DNA of 64,000 nt from Yoonia maricola (GCF_002797915.1 NZ_PGTY01000003.1:62001-126000), one strand, 5' to 3'; positions 26,565-35,488 are shown, numbered from the stretch's first letter. A program made the numbers and translations. The notes: a model not told the origin generated them from the sequence alone.

Positions 26565-27857
26565 ATGACAAAGCACTTACTTCTGGGCCAAACCCTTGGG
26601 TTTTCAGGCAATCCCCTACTGGGGGACTGGGCGGACGCTGTCGATTTTGACAGCGCAGGTGGTGTGTTGCTTGAAGGCGACCGGATCATTGCGCGGGGCA
26701 GTGGCGCAGCACTGCGCGCCAACCACCCCGAGGCGACTGTGACGGACTATGGCGATGCATTGATCAGCGCCGGGTTTGTTGATGCCCATATGCATTACCC
26801 GCAGACCGGGATTATTGCGAGCTGGGGCAAACAGCTGATTGATTGGCTCAATACCTATACGTTTCCTGAAGAAGCACGCTTTGGCGAACGGGCCTATGCC
26901 GATGATGTGGCTGGCCGCACGCTTGATTTGGCGCTGGCGCATGGCACTACAACTCTGACCAGTTTTTGCACGATCCATCCAGAGAGCGTGGATGCGTTTT
27001 TCGAAGCAGCAGCGCGCCGCAATATGGCTGTGGTCGCAGGTAAGACCTGCATGGATCGCAATGCGCCCGACACGCTGCGCGACACGGCGCAATCCGCTTA
27101 TGATGACAGCAAGACCTTGCTTGAGAAGTGGCATGGGGTGGGCCGCGCCAGTTACGCGATCACGCCGCGGTTTTCACCAACGTCTACGCCGGACCAATTG
27201 ACCGCCCTTGGTGCGCTTTGGGCTGAGCATCCGCAATGCCTGATGCAAACGCATCTGAGCGAGCAATTGCCGGAAATCAAATGGGTGCAAGAGCTGTTCC
27301 CGCAAGCCCGCGACTATCTGGATACCTATGAGATGTTTGGGTTGTTGGGGCAAAATGGCCTTTATGGCCATGCCATCCATCTACAAGAACGCGAGGTTGC
27401 GCGGTTGGCCGAGGTCTGTGCGGCAGTGATCCATTGCCCGACATCGAATACCTTCATCGGGTCGGGTTTGTTTGATCTTATGGGGCTGGCAAAGTCAGCG
27501 CTGTCCATCGGTCTGGCCACGGATACAGGCGGCGGGTCGTCCTTTTCGATGCTGCGGACCATGGCTGCGGCCTATGAAATCGGGCAATTGCGCGGTGTGG
27601 CTTTGCATCCCGCCCAACTGATGTGGTTGGCGACAGAAGGGTCAGCTGACGCATTGAAGATGTCAGGCGAGATCGGGCATCTTGGCGCAGGCGCTGCCGC
27701 AGACATCACTGTGCTTGACCTGCAATCAACCCCCGCCATCGCCCAGCGTGCAATGCGCGCGCAGGACATTTGGGATGCCGTTTTTCCCACCATCATGATG
27801 GGCGACGACCGTGCTGTGCGGGATGTCTGGATCGCTGGAAAGCGCCGTCAAACCTAG
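26565..27857 (+). CDS. guaD: Guanine deaminase
   Basis: Zinc amidohydrolase that converts guanine to xanthine. The 430-residue chain has the metal site DAHMHYPQT near residue 72, and later THLSEQ and VIHCPTSN and the ATDTGGGSSFSML motif typical of GuaD. The frame stays open far upstream across mgtE, but the ATG at 26565 is the start that matches the family (MTKHLLLGQTLGF). The stop shares the tetramer CTAG with the stop of the opposing CAP gene. An 8-oxoguanine deaminase gene is 0.6 kb away. Confidence 0.93.
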   Translation: MTKHLLLGQTLGFSGNPLLGDWADAVDFDSAGGVLLEGDRIIARGSGAALRANHPEATVTDYGDALISAGFVDAHMHYPQTGIIASWGKQLIDWLNTYTFPEEARFGERAYADDVAGRTLDLALAHGTTTLTSFCTIHPESVDAFFEAAARRNMAVVAGKTCMDRNAPDTLRDTAQSAYDDSKTLLEKWHGVGRASYAITPRFSPTSTPDQLTALGALWAEHPQCLMQTHLSEQLPEIKWVQELFPQARDYLDTYEMFGLLGQNGLYGHAIHLQEREVARLAEVCAAVIHCPTSNTFIGSGLFDLMGLAKSALSIGLATDTGGGSSFSMLRTMAAAYEIGQLRGVALHPAQLMWLATEGSADALKMSGEIGHLGAGAAADITVLDLQSTPAIAQRAMRAQDIWDAVFPTIMMGDDRAVRDVWIAGKRRQT

Positions 27858-28333
27858 CACTGCGCCGAGAGTTTCAATACCCAGATATTGCCAGACCGGC
27901 CCAGCCCATATTGCGTATAGCTGCGACCCAACATGTTGCGGCGGTGGCCTGCTGAATTTTCCCACGTTTCAAATACTCCGGCCTCGCTACGCTGGCCCGT
28001 TGCGATGTTTTCGGCACCTGTACGCATCGCACAACCCGCTGATCGTGCCCGCGCCTGAAAATTATCACCATTCGGACCACCAACTGACGTATGCGAGAAA
28101 TAACCCCGGCGCGCCATATCCTCGGCATGGGCCTGTGCTGCACGGGTCAGTGCCGCATTGGGCTGCAGTTGACCGCGGCCCTGACTGGCGCGAAAGGCGT
28201 TAATGTCCGCAGTGAACCCCGTGGCCACACCCGTTGGCGCAGACGACACCTGCGCAGGTGTTGTTTGCGAAGAAGACGAGACGGTGCAGGCCGTCAACGT
28301 GGTTAGGATGCAAAGGATGAGTAATTTCTTCAT
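27854..28333 (-). CDS. CAP (SCP/PR1) domain lipoprotein
   Basis: A 159-residue envelope protein. The lipoprotein signal is MKKLLILCILTTLTAC, and the CAP domain covers residues ~40-158: AAQAHAEDMARRGYFSHTS, then GAENIATG and WENSAGHRRNMLG, the classical CAP histidines and glutamates. The C-terminal Cys may pair with the Cys in AGCAMRTG. A second, lipobox-free CAP gene lies at 52519. Function of bacterial CAP proteins is largely open. Its stop is shared with guaD through the CTAG palindrome. Confidence 0.9.
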   Translation of the reverse strand: MKKLLILCILTTLTACTVSSSSQTTPAQVSSAPTGVATGFTADINAFRASQGRGQLQPNAALTRAAQAHAEDMARRGYFSHTSVGGPNGDNFQARARSAGCAMRTGAENIATGQRSEAGVFETWENSAGHRRNMLGRSYTQYGLGRSGNIWVLKLSAQC

Positions 28334-28411
28334 GATAAACCATATTTGTGAGTGCGTTGTAAGCTAGCACATTAGGTACGACCCCGGAATATGCCTAGAC
28401 TTTGTTGTGAT

Positions 28412-29752
28412 CTACCCATCGGCAAGACCTCTTGCGAGGGCGTTTTGCCGTGCGATCACTTTTGGCAGATCGACCGAAATGACCTGCCCCTCTGCCACAA
28501 TCTGGCGGCCTTCAACAAACAGGGCGTCGACCTTCATTGGCCCTGCCAGCAGCAGCGCGGCTGGGTCCCAGGAGCCCGCACTTTCAATCGCTGCCCTATC
28601 CCAAATCGCGATATCCGCGCGTTTGCCGATCGCCAGCTGCCCGCAGTCATCGCGTCCCAACACCGCGGCCCCGCCACGTGTTGCGATCTCAAGCGCTTCG
28701 CGTGCGGACATTGCGTCTGCCCCGTTTTGCACCCGCTGCAAGAGCATGGCCTGACGCGCCTCACCGATCAGATTGCCGATATCATTGCTTGCAGACCCAT
28801 CCACGCCCAAGCCCACGGGCACACCAGCATCACGCATGTGTCGGACCGGTGCGATCCCGGAACCCAGCCTGCAATTGGAACAGGGGCAGTGGGCCACGCC
28901 CGTACGGCTGCGTGCGAATAAATCAATCTCCTGCGCGTCCAGTTTCACGCAATGGGCGTGCCACACGTCGTCGCCCGTCCACCCCAAATCTTCGGCGTAT
29001 TGACCGGGGCGGCAGCCGAATTTTTCCAGCGAATAGGCGATGTCTTCGCCGTTTTCAGCCAGATGTGTATGCATCATCACACCTTTGTCGCGCGCCAGAA
29101 TGGCGGCATCGCGCATCAGATCGCGTGTCACTGAAAACGGGCTACAAGGGGCCACGCCCACACGCACCATTGCGCCGGGATTGGGGTCATGGAACGCGTC
29201 GATCACGCGAATGCTGTCTTCCAGAATAGCGCGCTCATCTTCGACTAAAGCGTCTGGCGGCAGGCCACCATCGCTTTCCCCGATGCTCATTGCGCCGCGC
29301 GTGGCGTGAAACCGCAGGCCGATATCCTGCGCTGCTGCGATCGTGTCATCCAAACGCGCCCCACCGGGGTAGAGATACAAATGATCCGAGGTCAGCGTGC
29401 ACCCCGAAAGCGCCAGTTCGGCCAGACCGATTTGGGCAGAGACATACATCTCTTCAGGACCGAACCGCGCCCAGATCGGGTAAAGCCGCTGCAACCATCC
29501 AAACAAGAGCGCATCCTGCGCGCCCGGCACCGCGCGTGTCAGTGTTTGATAAAGGTGGTGGTGTGTGTTGACCAAACCCGGGGTGATGATCTTGCCTTTG
29601 GCGGAAAAGACCTGTGCTGTATCTGCGGACAGGTTTTCCCCGATCTCTGCGATAACCCCATCACGCAGCAACACGTCGGCACCAATCAATTCGCGCCTTG
29701 TCTCATCCATTGTGACGATGACATCGGCATCTTTGATCAGGGTCTCAGCCAC
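28412..29752 (-). CDS. Amidohydrolase, probable 8-oxoguanine deaminase
   Basis: Cytoplasmic zinc deaminase of the AtzA/TrzN-like amidohydrolase group, 446 residues. Metal ligands are in NTHHHLYQT near residue 60, THLAEN near 230, and LGVDGSASND near 320. GESDGGLPPDALVEDE matches the loop seen in 8-oxoguanine deaminases, which turn this damaged base into urate. The GTG at 29752 (AGGAC seven bases before) is chosen because upstream starts lie deep in hisN; it overlaps the hisN stop by 8 bases, so the two are coupled. Close relatives act on isocytosine or atrazine-type rings, so the substrate is a strong guess, not proof. Confidence 0.82.
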   Translation of the reverse strand: MAETLIKDADVIVTMDETRRELIGADVLLRDGVIAEIGENLSADTAQVFSAKGKIITPGLVNTHHHLYQTLTRAVPGAQDALLFGWLQRLYPIWARFGPEEMYVSAQIGLAELALSGCTLTSDHLYLYPGGARLDDTIAAAQDIGLRFHATRGAMSIGESDGGLPPDALVEDERAILEDSIRVIDAFHDPNPGAMVRVGVAPCSPFSVTRDLMRDAAILARDKGVMMHTHLAENGEDIAYSLEKFGCRPGQYAEDLGWTGDDVWHAHCVKLDAQEIDLFARSRTGVAHCPCSNCRLGSGIAPVRHMRDAGVPVGLGVDGSASNDIGNLIGEARQAMLLQRVQNGADAMSAREALEIATRGGAAVLGRDDCGQLAIGKRADIAIWDRAAIESAGSWDPAALLLAGPMKVDALFVEGRQIVAEGQVISVDLPKVIARQNALARGLADG

Positions 29753-30554
29753 TAAAACTGTCCTGAAGTATTGCAAGCGCCTCTGCATGAATGTCGGCGT
29801 TTGCCGCGGCAAGTGCCCGCCCCCCATTGTGTACAGGGCCGCCGTGCCAGTCTGTCACAATGCCGCCAGCGGCTTGGATCACCGCGATCGGGGCTTGAAT
29901 ATCGTAGGCGTTCAACCCAGCCTCTATCACAAGGTCCACCTGCCCGGCAGCTACCAACGCATAGCCATAGCAGTCCATACCATAACGGGTCAGCCGCGCG
30001 CGGTTCGCGACAGCATGGAACGCCGCGCCCTCTTGCGCGGTGCCAACTTCGGGGAATGTCGTCAGCACGGTCGCCTGTGCCAAAGGACGTGGCGCGCGGC
30101 ACCGCAAAACCGACTGCCCAGTTGGGCCATCAACCTCTGACACGCCAAAGCCACCGGCAAACCGCTCTCCAATATAGGGCTGGTCGATCAGACCAAAAAG
30201 CGGGCCTTGGTCATCTGCGACCGAGATCAGAACACCCCACGTTGGTGTGCCACTGATATAGCCGCGGGTCCCGTCGATGGGGTCAAGCACCCATGTCAGC
30301 CCTGTGGTCCCGCTTTGGTGGCCAAATTCCTCGCCCAGAACGGCATCATCCGGGCGCAACTCGGCCAGCACGTCCCGCATCGCCTTTTCTGCGCCACGGT
30401 CAGCCACGGTCACCGGATCAAACCCTGCGTCATTCTTGTTGTCGGTCTGCAACCCTGATGCGCGAAAATGCGCTAAGGTAACGGGTCTGGCGGCATCAGC
30501 CAGTGCATGTGCGACGCGCACCAGTTCCGTTTGGGTTGTTTGTGAAACTGTCAC
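29745..30554 (-). CDS. hisN: Inositol monophosphatase family protein, HisN-type histidinol-phosphatase
   Basis: Mg-dependent phosphatase of 269 residues. Motifs: GEEFG near residue 74, DPIDGTRGYISG near 91 and, near the C-terminus, AYDIQAPIAVIQAAGG. The GTRGYISGTPTWG form fits the HisN group that supplies the missing histidinol-phosphatase in many alphaproteobacteria better than SuhB. It is transcribed with the downstream deaminase gene, with 8 bases of overlap, a pairing that does not explain either role. Confidence 0.85.
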   Translation of the reverse strand: MTVSQTTQTELVRVAHALADAARPVTLAHFRASGLQTDNKNDAGFDPVTVADRGAEKAMRDVLAELRPDDAVLGEEFGHQSGTTGLTWVLDPIDGTRGYISGTPTWGVLISVADDQGPLFGLIDQPYIGERFAGGFGVSEVDGPTGQSVLRCRAPRPLAQATVLTTFPEVGTAQEGAAFHAVANRARLTRYGMDCYGYALVAAGQVDLVIEAGLNAYDIQAPIAVIQAAGGIVTDWHGGPVHNGGRALAAANADIHAEALAILQDSFSG

Positions 30555-30629
30555 TGAGGTTCATCCTTCAACTGCGCCGCCGTTAGCATTCGCGGTAACG
30601 CGGCGCAGTATGACAGGTCAAGTCGTGGG

Positions 30630-31001
30630 CTAAGCTGCCTCACTCAAAACGCGGGCGAGATCAAACAAACGCCGGCGCTGATTTTCTGGAATGGCATAGT
30701 AGGACCGCAAAAGTTCCAGTGCTTCCTTATCTGTCAGGATGTCGCCCGGCATGTCCGAGTTCTGCGCCTCAAGATCGGGTCGCACATCCAAACCTTCAAA
30801 GAAGAAGGAAACATCTACGCCCAATACTTTAGCGATATCCCAAAGGCGGGATGCGCTGACGCGGTTCATACCGGTCTCATACTTCTGGATCTGCTGGAAC
30901 TTGATCCCAACCGCTTCTGCAAGCTGTTGTTGCGTCGTTCCATTCATCCAGCGCCTATGCCGGATACGTTTACCGACATGTACGTCAACGGGGTGTTTCA
31001 T
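30630..31001 (-). CDS. SinR/PhrR-like XRE transcription regulator
   Basis: A 123-residue DNA-binding regulator. An HTH_3 domain (GKRIRHRRWMNGTTQQQLAEAV to GVDVSFFFEGL) covers residues ~10-70; the C-terminal tail has TDKEALELLRSYYAIPENQRRR, a conserved alphaproteobacterial signature. Relatives in rhizobia respond to stress or repress a few targets. It stands alone; 264 bases follow upstream before the quinone oxidoreductase gene. Confidence 0.9.
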   Translation of the reverse strand: MKHPVDVHVGKRIRHRRWMNGTTQQQLAEAVGIKFQQIQKYETGMNRVSASRLWDIAKVLGVDVSFFFEGLDVRPDLEAQNSDMPGDILTDKEALELLRSYYAIPENQRRRLFDLARVLSEAA

Positions 31002-31201
31002 TGTCTTACCTCATTCCTGAAAAGCCTTGCGGACGTTCTGTCTTGGCTTTCAACATGTGTTGCGGCGATGCGGTATGACGCGTCGCCAGTTCCTGAAACG
31101 TGCAAAACAGTATTAACACAAAACACGCAACGGTTGCAGCGCACGACCTTACCTTAAGGACAGGTATATATCGATATTCACCCTAATAGTGTTCAAATTT
31201 T

Positions 31202-31220
31202 CGTCGTTTTACAAACGACG
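31202..31220 (+). promoter_or_regulatory. Inverted repeat upstream of quinone oxidoreductase gene
   Basis: CGTCGTTT-TAC-AAACGACG, a perfect 8-bp dyad with a 3-base centre, ends 45 bases before the ATG of the next gene. The preceding stretch (31130-31200) is AT-rich. It could be an operator or a leader hairpin. Confidence 0.45.
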
Positions 31221-31265
31221 CTTTGCATCCGATAAGGGCCAGTAAGACACAATTTTGAGGATTAG

Positions 31266-32231
31266 ATGCCGATGCGTGCATTTCAAGTCACTGCTTTTGA
31301 CGAAAACCCCCGGCTTGTTACATTTGACGATCCCACGCCGGGTACGGGCGAAGTTCTGCTTGAGATTGCGGCCTGTGGGTTGAATTTTGCTGATCTTTTG
31401 ATGGCCAAAGGCACCTATCAGGATACACCAAAGCCCCCCTTTACCCTCGGAATGGAGGTGTGCGGCACGGTGATCGGGCATGGGCCGGACGTGTCGGAGC
31501 CCGCGATTGGCACGCGAGTGGCAGTATTTGGCGGACAAGGTGGGCTGGCTGAAAAGGGTGTTTTCCCTGCTGCCATGTGCCGCCCTGTGCCCGATACGAT
31601 GCCTGACGACATCGCAGCCGGTTTCATGGTGGCCTATGGCACATCGCATCTGGCCCTTACACGCCGGGCTGGGTTGCAAAAGGGCGAGACGCTTTTGGTG
31701 CTGGGCGCTGCAGGTGGTGTTGGCCTGACCGCCGTTGAGGTTGGCAAGGCCATGGGAGCAACCGTGATCGCGGTCGCCCGGGGGGCCGCAAAACTGGCCA
31801 TCGCGCAGGCAGCAGGTGCGGATCATCTGATTGATAGCGACACGGATGATATCAAATCGGCGGTCAAAGCATTGGGAGGTGCCGACGTTGTCTATGATCC
31901 GGTGGGCGGCGACGCCTTTAAAGCGGCCTTGGGGGCCTGCAACCGCGAAGCACGGGTGATCGTTATTGGCTTTGCCAGTGGTGGTGTACCCCAAATTCCC
32001 GCAAATATCCTGTTGGTCAAAAACATCACGGTGGTCGGGTTTTACTGGGGCGGCTATCTTGCGTTCAACGCGCAAGCGCTGACCGATAGCCTTGCTGAGT
32101 TGATGGCATGGCATGCGGCAGGCAAGCTGAAACCGCATGTCAGCCATCGGGTGCCGCTTGATCAGGCGGCTGATGCACTGGAACTGATGCGCAGCCGCAA
32201 GTCGACAGGCAAGGTCGTCGTTACCCCTTGA
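31266..32231 (+). CDS. NADPH:quinone oxidoreductase / zinc-free MDR family
   Basis: A 321-residue medium-chain reductase. The Rossmann motif LVLGAAGGVGLTAVEVGKAMG is near residue 140 (AAGGVG is the NADPH turn), and no catalytic-zinc cysteine set is present. GFYWGGYLAFN near 258 fits the Qor group. ATG at 31266 or 31272 is possible; GAGGATTAG lies before the first. Its 3' end overlaps the opposing LysR gene by 11 bases, a common arrangement that suggests but does not prove a regulatory link. Confidence 0.88.
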   Translation: MPMRAFQVTAFDENPRLVTFDDPTPGTGEVLLEIAACGLNFADLLMAKGTYQDTPKPPFTLGMEVCGTVIGHGPDVSEPAIGTRVAVFGGQGGLAEKGVFPAAMCRPVPDTMPDDIAAGFMVAYGTSHLALTRRAGLQKGETLLVLGAAGGVGLTAVEVGKAMGATVIAVARGAAKLAIAQAAGADHLIDSDTDDIKSAVKALGGADVVYDPVGGDAFKAALGACNREARVIVIGFASGGVPQIPANILLVKNITVVGFYWGGYLAFNAQALTDSLAELMAWHAAGKLKPHVSHRVPLDQAADALELMRSRKSTGKVVVTP

Positions 32232-33099
32232 CCAACTGCGGCTTGAGCCGGGGCGCGGCATAGCACTGCTGGACGATCTCGACCATTGCCTGACTGACCT
32301 GATCTTCGGGCTTGAGCACATAGAGGTTGATGTTCTGCGGCTTCAACGCAGGAAGAATACCACCGTGGTCAATCGCAACTGTATGCGGCGGCAGGCTACC
32401 TTCAAGCGCCACATGAACGGCCAGATCAGCACTAACTGCGGCCTCGACCGCGTTATCCAATTCGGAATCAACTGCCATCGTCCAATCGATCCCATCTGAG
32501 TTCAACGCCTGCAACACACCACTGCGGAAAATACAGTTCTTGCAAAAAGCGATCGGCAAGGGCGTCTTGCGCCAGGACTGCCCATCGCGCGCACCAACCC
32601 ACAAAAGCGGCAGTTCGACCAAAACCTGCCCACCCGGTCCGCAGGTTTCCTCGGTGGTCAGGATCACATCAACCTCGCCCCGCCCCAGCATATCCAACAG
32701 TTTGCGTGTCGGCATTGAGATCAGGCGCACCTGCATGCGCGGATAATCGGCGGCAAAGCGTTTAAGGACAGCAGGCACAACCGGATAGATCACATCATGC
32801 GGTACGCCCAATCTGATCTCGCCTTCAAATTCGGTTGCGGTCAACCGGTTCAACGCCTCATCATTGGTTTTCAGCATAGACCGCGCGTAACCCAGCAATT
32901 GTTCCCCCGCCGGCGTCAGCGCAATCGTGCGGGCAGAACGGTCCAGCAATGGCACATCAAGCGCTTCTTCCAGCCGCTTAAGCTGCATCGACACCGCTGA
33001 TTGCGTCAGGTTCAGCATCCCCGCTGCACGGGTCACGCCGCCTGCGTCTGAGACGGCCACAAAGGAGCGCAGGGCGGTAAGGTCAAGGTTCCGAGGCAT
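32221..33099 (-). CDS. LysR-family transcription regulator
   Basis: A 292-residue regulator with an N-terminal HTH (LDLTALRSFVAVSDAGGVTRAA, residues ~5-65) and a substrate-binding domain from ~90. It faces the DUF1127 gene, and the 114 bases between them are AT-rich with a TGAAT-N8-ATTCA dyad, a candidate LysR site. LysR next to DUF1127 is a recurring pair in Rhodobacterales and rhizobia. The ligand is unknown. Confidence 0.93.
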   Translation of the reverse strand: MPRNLDLTALRSFVAVSDAGGVTRAAGMLNLTQSAVSMQLKRLEEALDVPLLDRSARTIALTPAGEQLLGYARSMLKTNDEALNRLTATEFEGEIRLGVPHDVIYPVVPAVLKRFAADYPRMQVRLISMPTRKLLDMLGRGEVDVILTTEETCGPGGQVLVELPLLWVGARDGQSWRKTPLPIAFCKNCIFRSGVLQALNSDGIDWTMAVDSELDNAVEAAVSADLAVHVALEGSLPPHTVAIDHGGILPALKPQNINLYVLKPEDQVSQAMVEIVQQCYAAPRLKPQLVKG

Positions 33100-33117
33100 A
33101 TCACAAATCCTGATTTA

Positions 33118-33135
33118 TGAATTCAAAAACATTCA
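33118..33135. promoter_or_regulatory. Candidate LysR binding site between LysR and DUF1127 genes
   Basis: TGAAT-N8-ATTCA is an interrupted palindrome with LysR-type geometry, 19 bases before the LysR start codon, in the only strongly AT-rich gap of this part. Autoregulation is the likely use. Confidence 0.4.
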
Positions 33136-33213
33136 TTTTCATTATGATCGCAAATCACTCATATATCAATCATCGAAATACAAAAGCATCAAATCATCAC
33201 GAAAGGAAATGAC

Positions 33214-33435
33214 ATGAGTATCGTGGCAAGCCAGCAGAACATATGTGTGCCCCATCGCGCGAAGCCGCGTTCTTTCTGGGCAAAGGTCAATGGGTTGTTC
33301 GCACTGCGCCGTCAACGCAATCAGCTTGCGCAACTTAACGATCACATGCTGCATGACATTGGGGTCAGCCGCAGTGAGGCCATTGCAGAAAGCCGCAAAA
33401 CAAGCTGGGATGCCCCGGATCACTGGCGCAACTGA
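33214..33435 (+). CDS. DUF1127 small protein
   Basis: A 73-residue protein with the C-terminal DUF1127 motif: LRRQRNQLAQLNDHMLHDIG, then VSRSEAIAESRK. DUF1127 proteins in rhizobia and Rhodobacter bind RNA and adjust phosphate, C1 and RNA turnover. The N-terminal half (basic, one Cys) is unlike the short forms. ATG preceded by AAAGGAAATGAC. Divergent from LysR, 114 bases apart. Confidence 0.9.
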   Translation: MSIVASQQNICVPHRAKPRSFWAKVNGLFALRRQRNQLAQLNDHMLHDIGVSRSEAIAESRKTSWDAPDHWRN

Positions 33436-33588
33436 TGCCCGCATTTGAACCACCTGCGACATTCCCGCCCAAAACGATCAGAAACCTACAAAACAACGCA
33501 GTCCAACCTTGAAAAACCCCCGTTACCTGCCAATATCTACCGCGAGGACGCCAATTTGCGGCGCCGCTGTTTTATTTGGAGGTCAAAA

Positions 33589-34326
33589 ATGGCTCAAGAA
33601 CAACTTATCCGGACGGTCGGCGGGGTCCGCGCGGCTGAAATTGATGAGGGTCTTCGCGCCCACATGAACAAAGTCTACGGCACAATGTCGGTGGGTATGC
33701 TGCTGACATTTGCTGTCGCTTGGGCAGTGGGTACATCACCTGCATTGCTTGGGGTTTTCCGCGACCCAATCACGTTATCCCCAAATATTCTGGGATGGAT
33801 TGTGATGTTTGCGCCACTGGGTATGATCTTTATGTTCGGCGCAATGATTAACCGCTTCTCAGCCGCTGCAGCACAAACGTTCTTTTACGTCTTTGCCGCT
33901 GTGATGGGCCTATCCATGGCATGGATCTTTGTCGCATTTACTGGGCTATCCATCGCAAACGTGTTTTTGATCACATCGATCGCTTTTGCGGGTCTGAGCC
34001 TTTACGGTTACACCACAAAGAAAGATATTTCTGGTTGGGGTACTTTCCTGATCATGGGTGTCATCGGTCTGATCGTTGCGATGGTTGTCAATATCTTCCT
34101 GCAGTCCCCTGCAATCATGTTTGCAATCTCGATTCTGGGTGTTTTGATCTTTGCGGGGCTGACTGCCTATGACACGCAGAAGATCAAGAATGACTATATC
34201 GCGCATGCCGCGCATGGCGATCAGGAATGGTTGGCAAAGTCTGCAATTATGGGTGCTTTGAACCTGTATCTCGACTTCATCAACATGTTCATGTTCTTGC
34301 TGCAACTCTTTGGCAGCCGCGAATAA
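33589..34326 (+). CDS. Bax inhibitor-1 family membrane protein (YccA-like)
   Basis: A 245-residue protein with seven predicted transmembrane helices. It is the TMBIM/BI-1 family: AAAAQTFFYVFAAVMGLS and the conserved C-terminal FAGLTAYDTQKIK (the acidic residue pair that forms the pH/calcium sensor in characterised homologues). YccA in E. coli interacts with the FtsH protease. The ATG at 33589 has a perfect TTTGGAGGTC upstream. Upstream in-frame codons are not needed. A terminator follows. Confidence 0.93.
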   Translation: MAQEQLIRTVGGVRAAEIDEGLRAHMNKVYGTMSVGMLLTFAVAWAVGTSPALLGVFRDPITLSPNILGWIVMFAPLGMIFMFGAMINRFSAAAAQTFFYVFAAVMGLSMAWIFVAFTGLSIANVFLITSIAFAGLSLYGYTTKKDISGWGTFLIMGVIGLIVAMVVNIFLQSPAIMFAISILGVLIFAGLTAYDTQKIKNDYIAHAAHGDQEWLAKSAIMGALNLYLDFINMFMFLLQLFGSRE

Positions 34327-34348
34327 ACATTGAACTTTCCGACGATCT

Positions 34349-34378
34349 AAGGGCTGATGGCAACATCAGCCCTTTTTC
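34349..34378 (+). terminator. Rho-independent terminator after the BI-1 gene
   Basis: Stem GGGCTGATG / CATCAGCCC (34351-34372) with a GCAA tetraloop, preceded by AA and followed by five T. It lies 24 bases after the stop. Confidence 0.85.
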
Positions 34379-34397
34379 TTTGCGAACAGGTCATACC

Positions 34398-34796
34398 ATG
34401 ATCTCACTTCCCATCACGTCACTCACCGCACTCTGTGCGGGCCTCATTATCTTACTTATGACGATCAAGGTCATTCAGCTGCGCCGCCGTGGTGGGGTTG
34501 TGCTGGGTGATGGTGGCGGTGATCACCGCGCACTCGCCAAGGCGATCCGGGGCCATGCAAATGCCGTGGAACAATTGCCCATCGCACTGATCCTCATGGG
34601 TCTGGCAGAGCTTCAGAGCGGCAATGCAACACTGCTGACCCTGAGTGCGGTAACGCTGATCATCGGGCGTTTCTTGCATGCGGTCTATTTTGCCCATGAT
34701 GGCACGCATTGGCGGCTGCGGCTGGCTGGGATGGGTCTGACCTTGCTGGCGCAGATCACTTTGCTTATCACCTTGCTTTTCGCGGTGATCCTCTGA
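34398..34796 (+). CDS. MAPEG family membrane protein
   Basis: A 132-residue protein with four predicted transmembrane helices. It matches the MAPEG family: RGHANAVEQLPIALILMG near residue 52 holds the ExxxN/ANxxE glutathione-binding signature. Bacterial members may conjugate or reduce lipophilic compounds with glutathione. It starts at 34398 just after the terminator and is coupled to the cupin gene by a TGATG overlap. Confidence 0.88.
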   Translation: MISLPITSLTALCAGLIILLMTIKVIQLRRRGGVVLGDGGGDHRALAKAIRGHANAVEQLPIALILMGLAELQSGNATLLTLSAVTLIIGRFLHAVYFAHDGTHWRLRLAGMGLTLLAQITLLITLLFAVIL

Positions 34797-35260
34797 TGCC
34801 GATTATCCGCAAATCGGATGCGCCGATTGAGCAGCCCGAAACACCCGATGCCTTGGGGCCCTACACGGCCGCCCTTTACAGCGATGCAGGTGGCCTGACA
34901 CAGTTTGGTGCATTCACCGAAACATTACCGCCAGGGTCACGTTCATCGCTCAAACACTGGCATGTCGAGGAGGACGAATTTGTCTTTGTCATCGAAGGCA
35001 AGGTTTTGGTGCATGAAGGCGATACCGTCACGCAAATCGGCGCAGGCGATGCGGCTTGTTTTCCAGCCAACGCCCCTGCCGGGCATTTTCTGGAAAACAC
35101 CAGCGATGCCGATGTGACCTATCTGGTTGTCGGCACCCGCAGCCCGCGGGATCTGGTGACCTATCCAGATCACGACCGTAGATTGACCTTTGATCGGGCG
35201 ACCAAGACCCGCATCTATCATACGCTGGACGGCAAACCCGCGGACGCGCCGCAGGGCTGA
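34796..35260 (+). CDS. Cupin-domain protein
   Basis: A 154-residue cytoplasmic protein with one cupin barrel: LKHWHVEEDEFVFVIEGKVL contains metal ligands H, H and E, and the second motif is AGDAACFPANAPAGHFLEN. Similar proteins are noted as cupins of unknown reaction; EC assignment is not possible. The start overlaps the MAPEG stop (TGATG), so the two are likely made together. Confidence 0.88.
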   Translation: MPIIRKSDAPIEQPETPDALGPYTAALYSDAGGLTQFGAFTETLPPGSRSSLKHWHVEEDEFVFVIEGKVLVHEGDTVTQIGAGDAACFPANAPAGHFLENTSDADVTYLVVGTRSPRDLVTYPDHDRRLTFDRATKTRIYHTLDGKPADAPQG

Positions 35261-35265
35261 CCCAA

Positions 35266-35297
35266 CAAAAAAGCCGCCCTCAAAGAGTGCGGCTTGA
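35266..35297 (-). terminator. Terminator of rpmG
   Basis: On the minus strand AAGCCGC...GCGGCTT (35271-35295) with an 11-base loop is followed by a run of T, 25 bases past the rpmG stop. It may also serve the cupin gene from the other side. Confidence 0.75.
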
Positions 35298-35320
35298 TCG
35301 TATCATCGTCAGGCGATCAA

Positions 35321-35488
35321 TTACTTGATCTTGCCTTCCTTATACTCGACGTGCTTGCGCACGACGGGGTCGTATTTTTTGATAACCATCTTTTCAGTCA
35401 TGGTACGTGCGTTCTTTTTCGTGACGTAAAAATGCCCGGTCCCCGCGGTGGAGTTCAGGCGGATTTTGATTGTGGTCGGCTTCGCCAT
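35321..35488 (-). CDS. rpmG: 50S ribosomal protein L33
   Basis: A 55-residue ribosomal protein of the large subunit, missed by long-frame searches because it is so short. The translated frame reads [20 protein letters not shown], then [20 protein letters not shown] and [15 protein letters not shown], a full-length L33. It has no cysteine and is thus the zinc-free form, like L28 in this window. A terminator lies 24 bases after the stop. Confidence 0.97.
   Translation of the reverse strand: MAKPTTIKIRLNSTAGTGHFYVTKKNARTMTEKMVIKKYDPVVRKHVEYKEGKIK

Noticed and set aside
31209..32321. 370-codon frame opposite the quinone oxidoreductase gene
   Set aside because: Antisense shadow with no domain.
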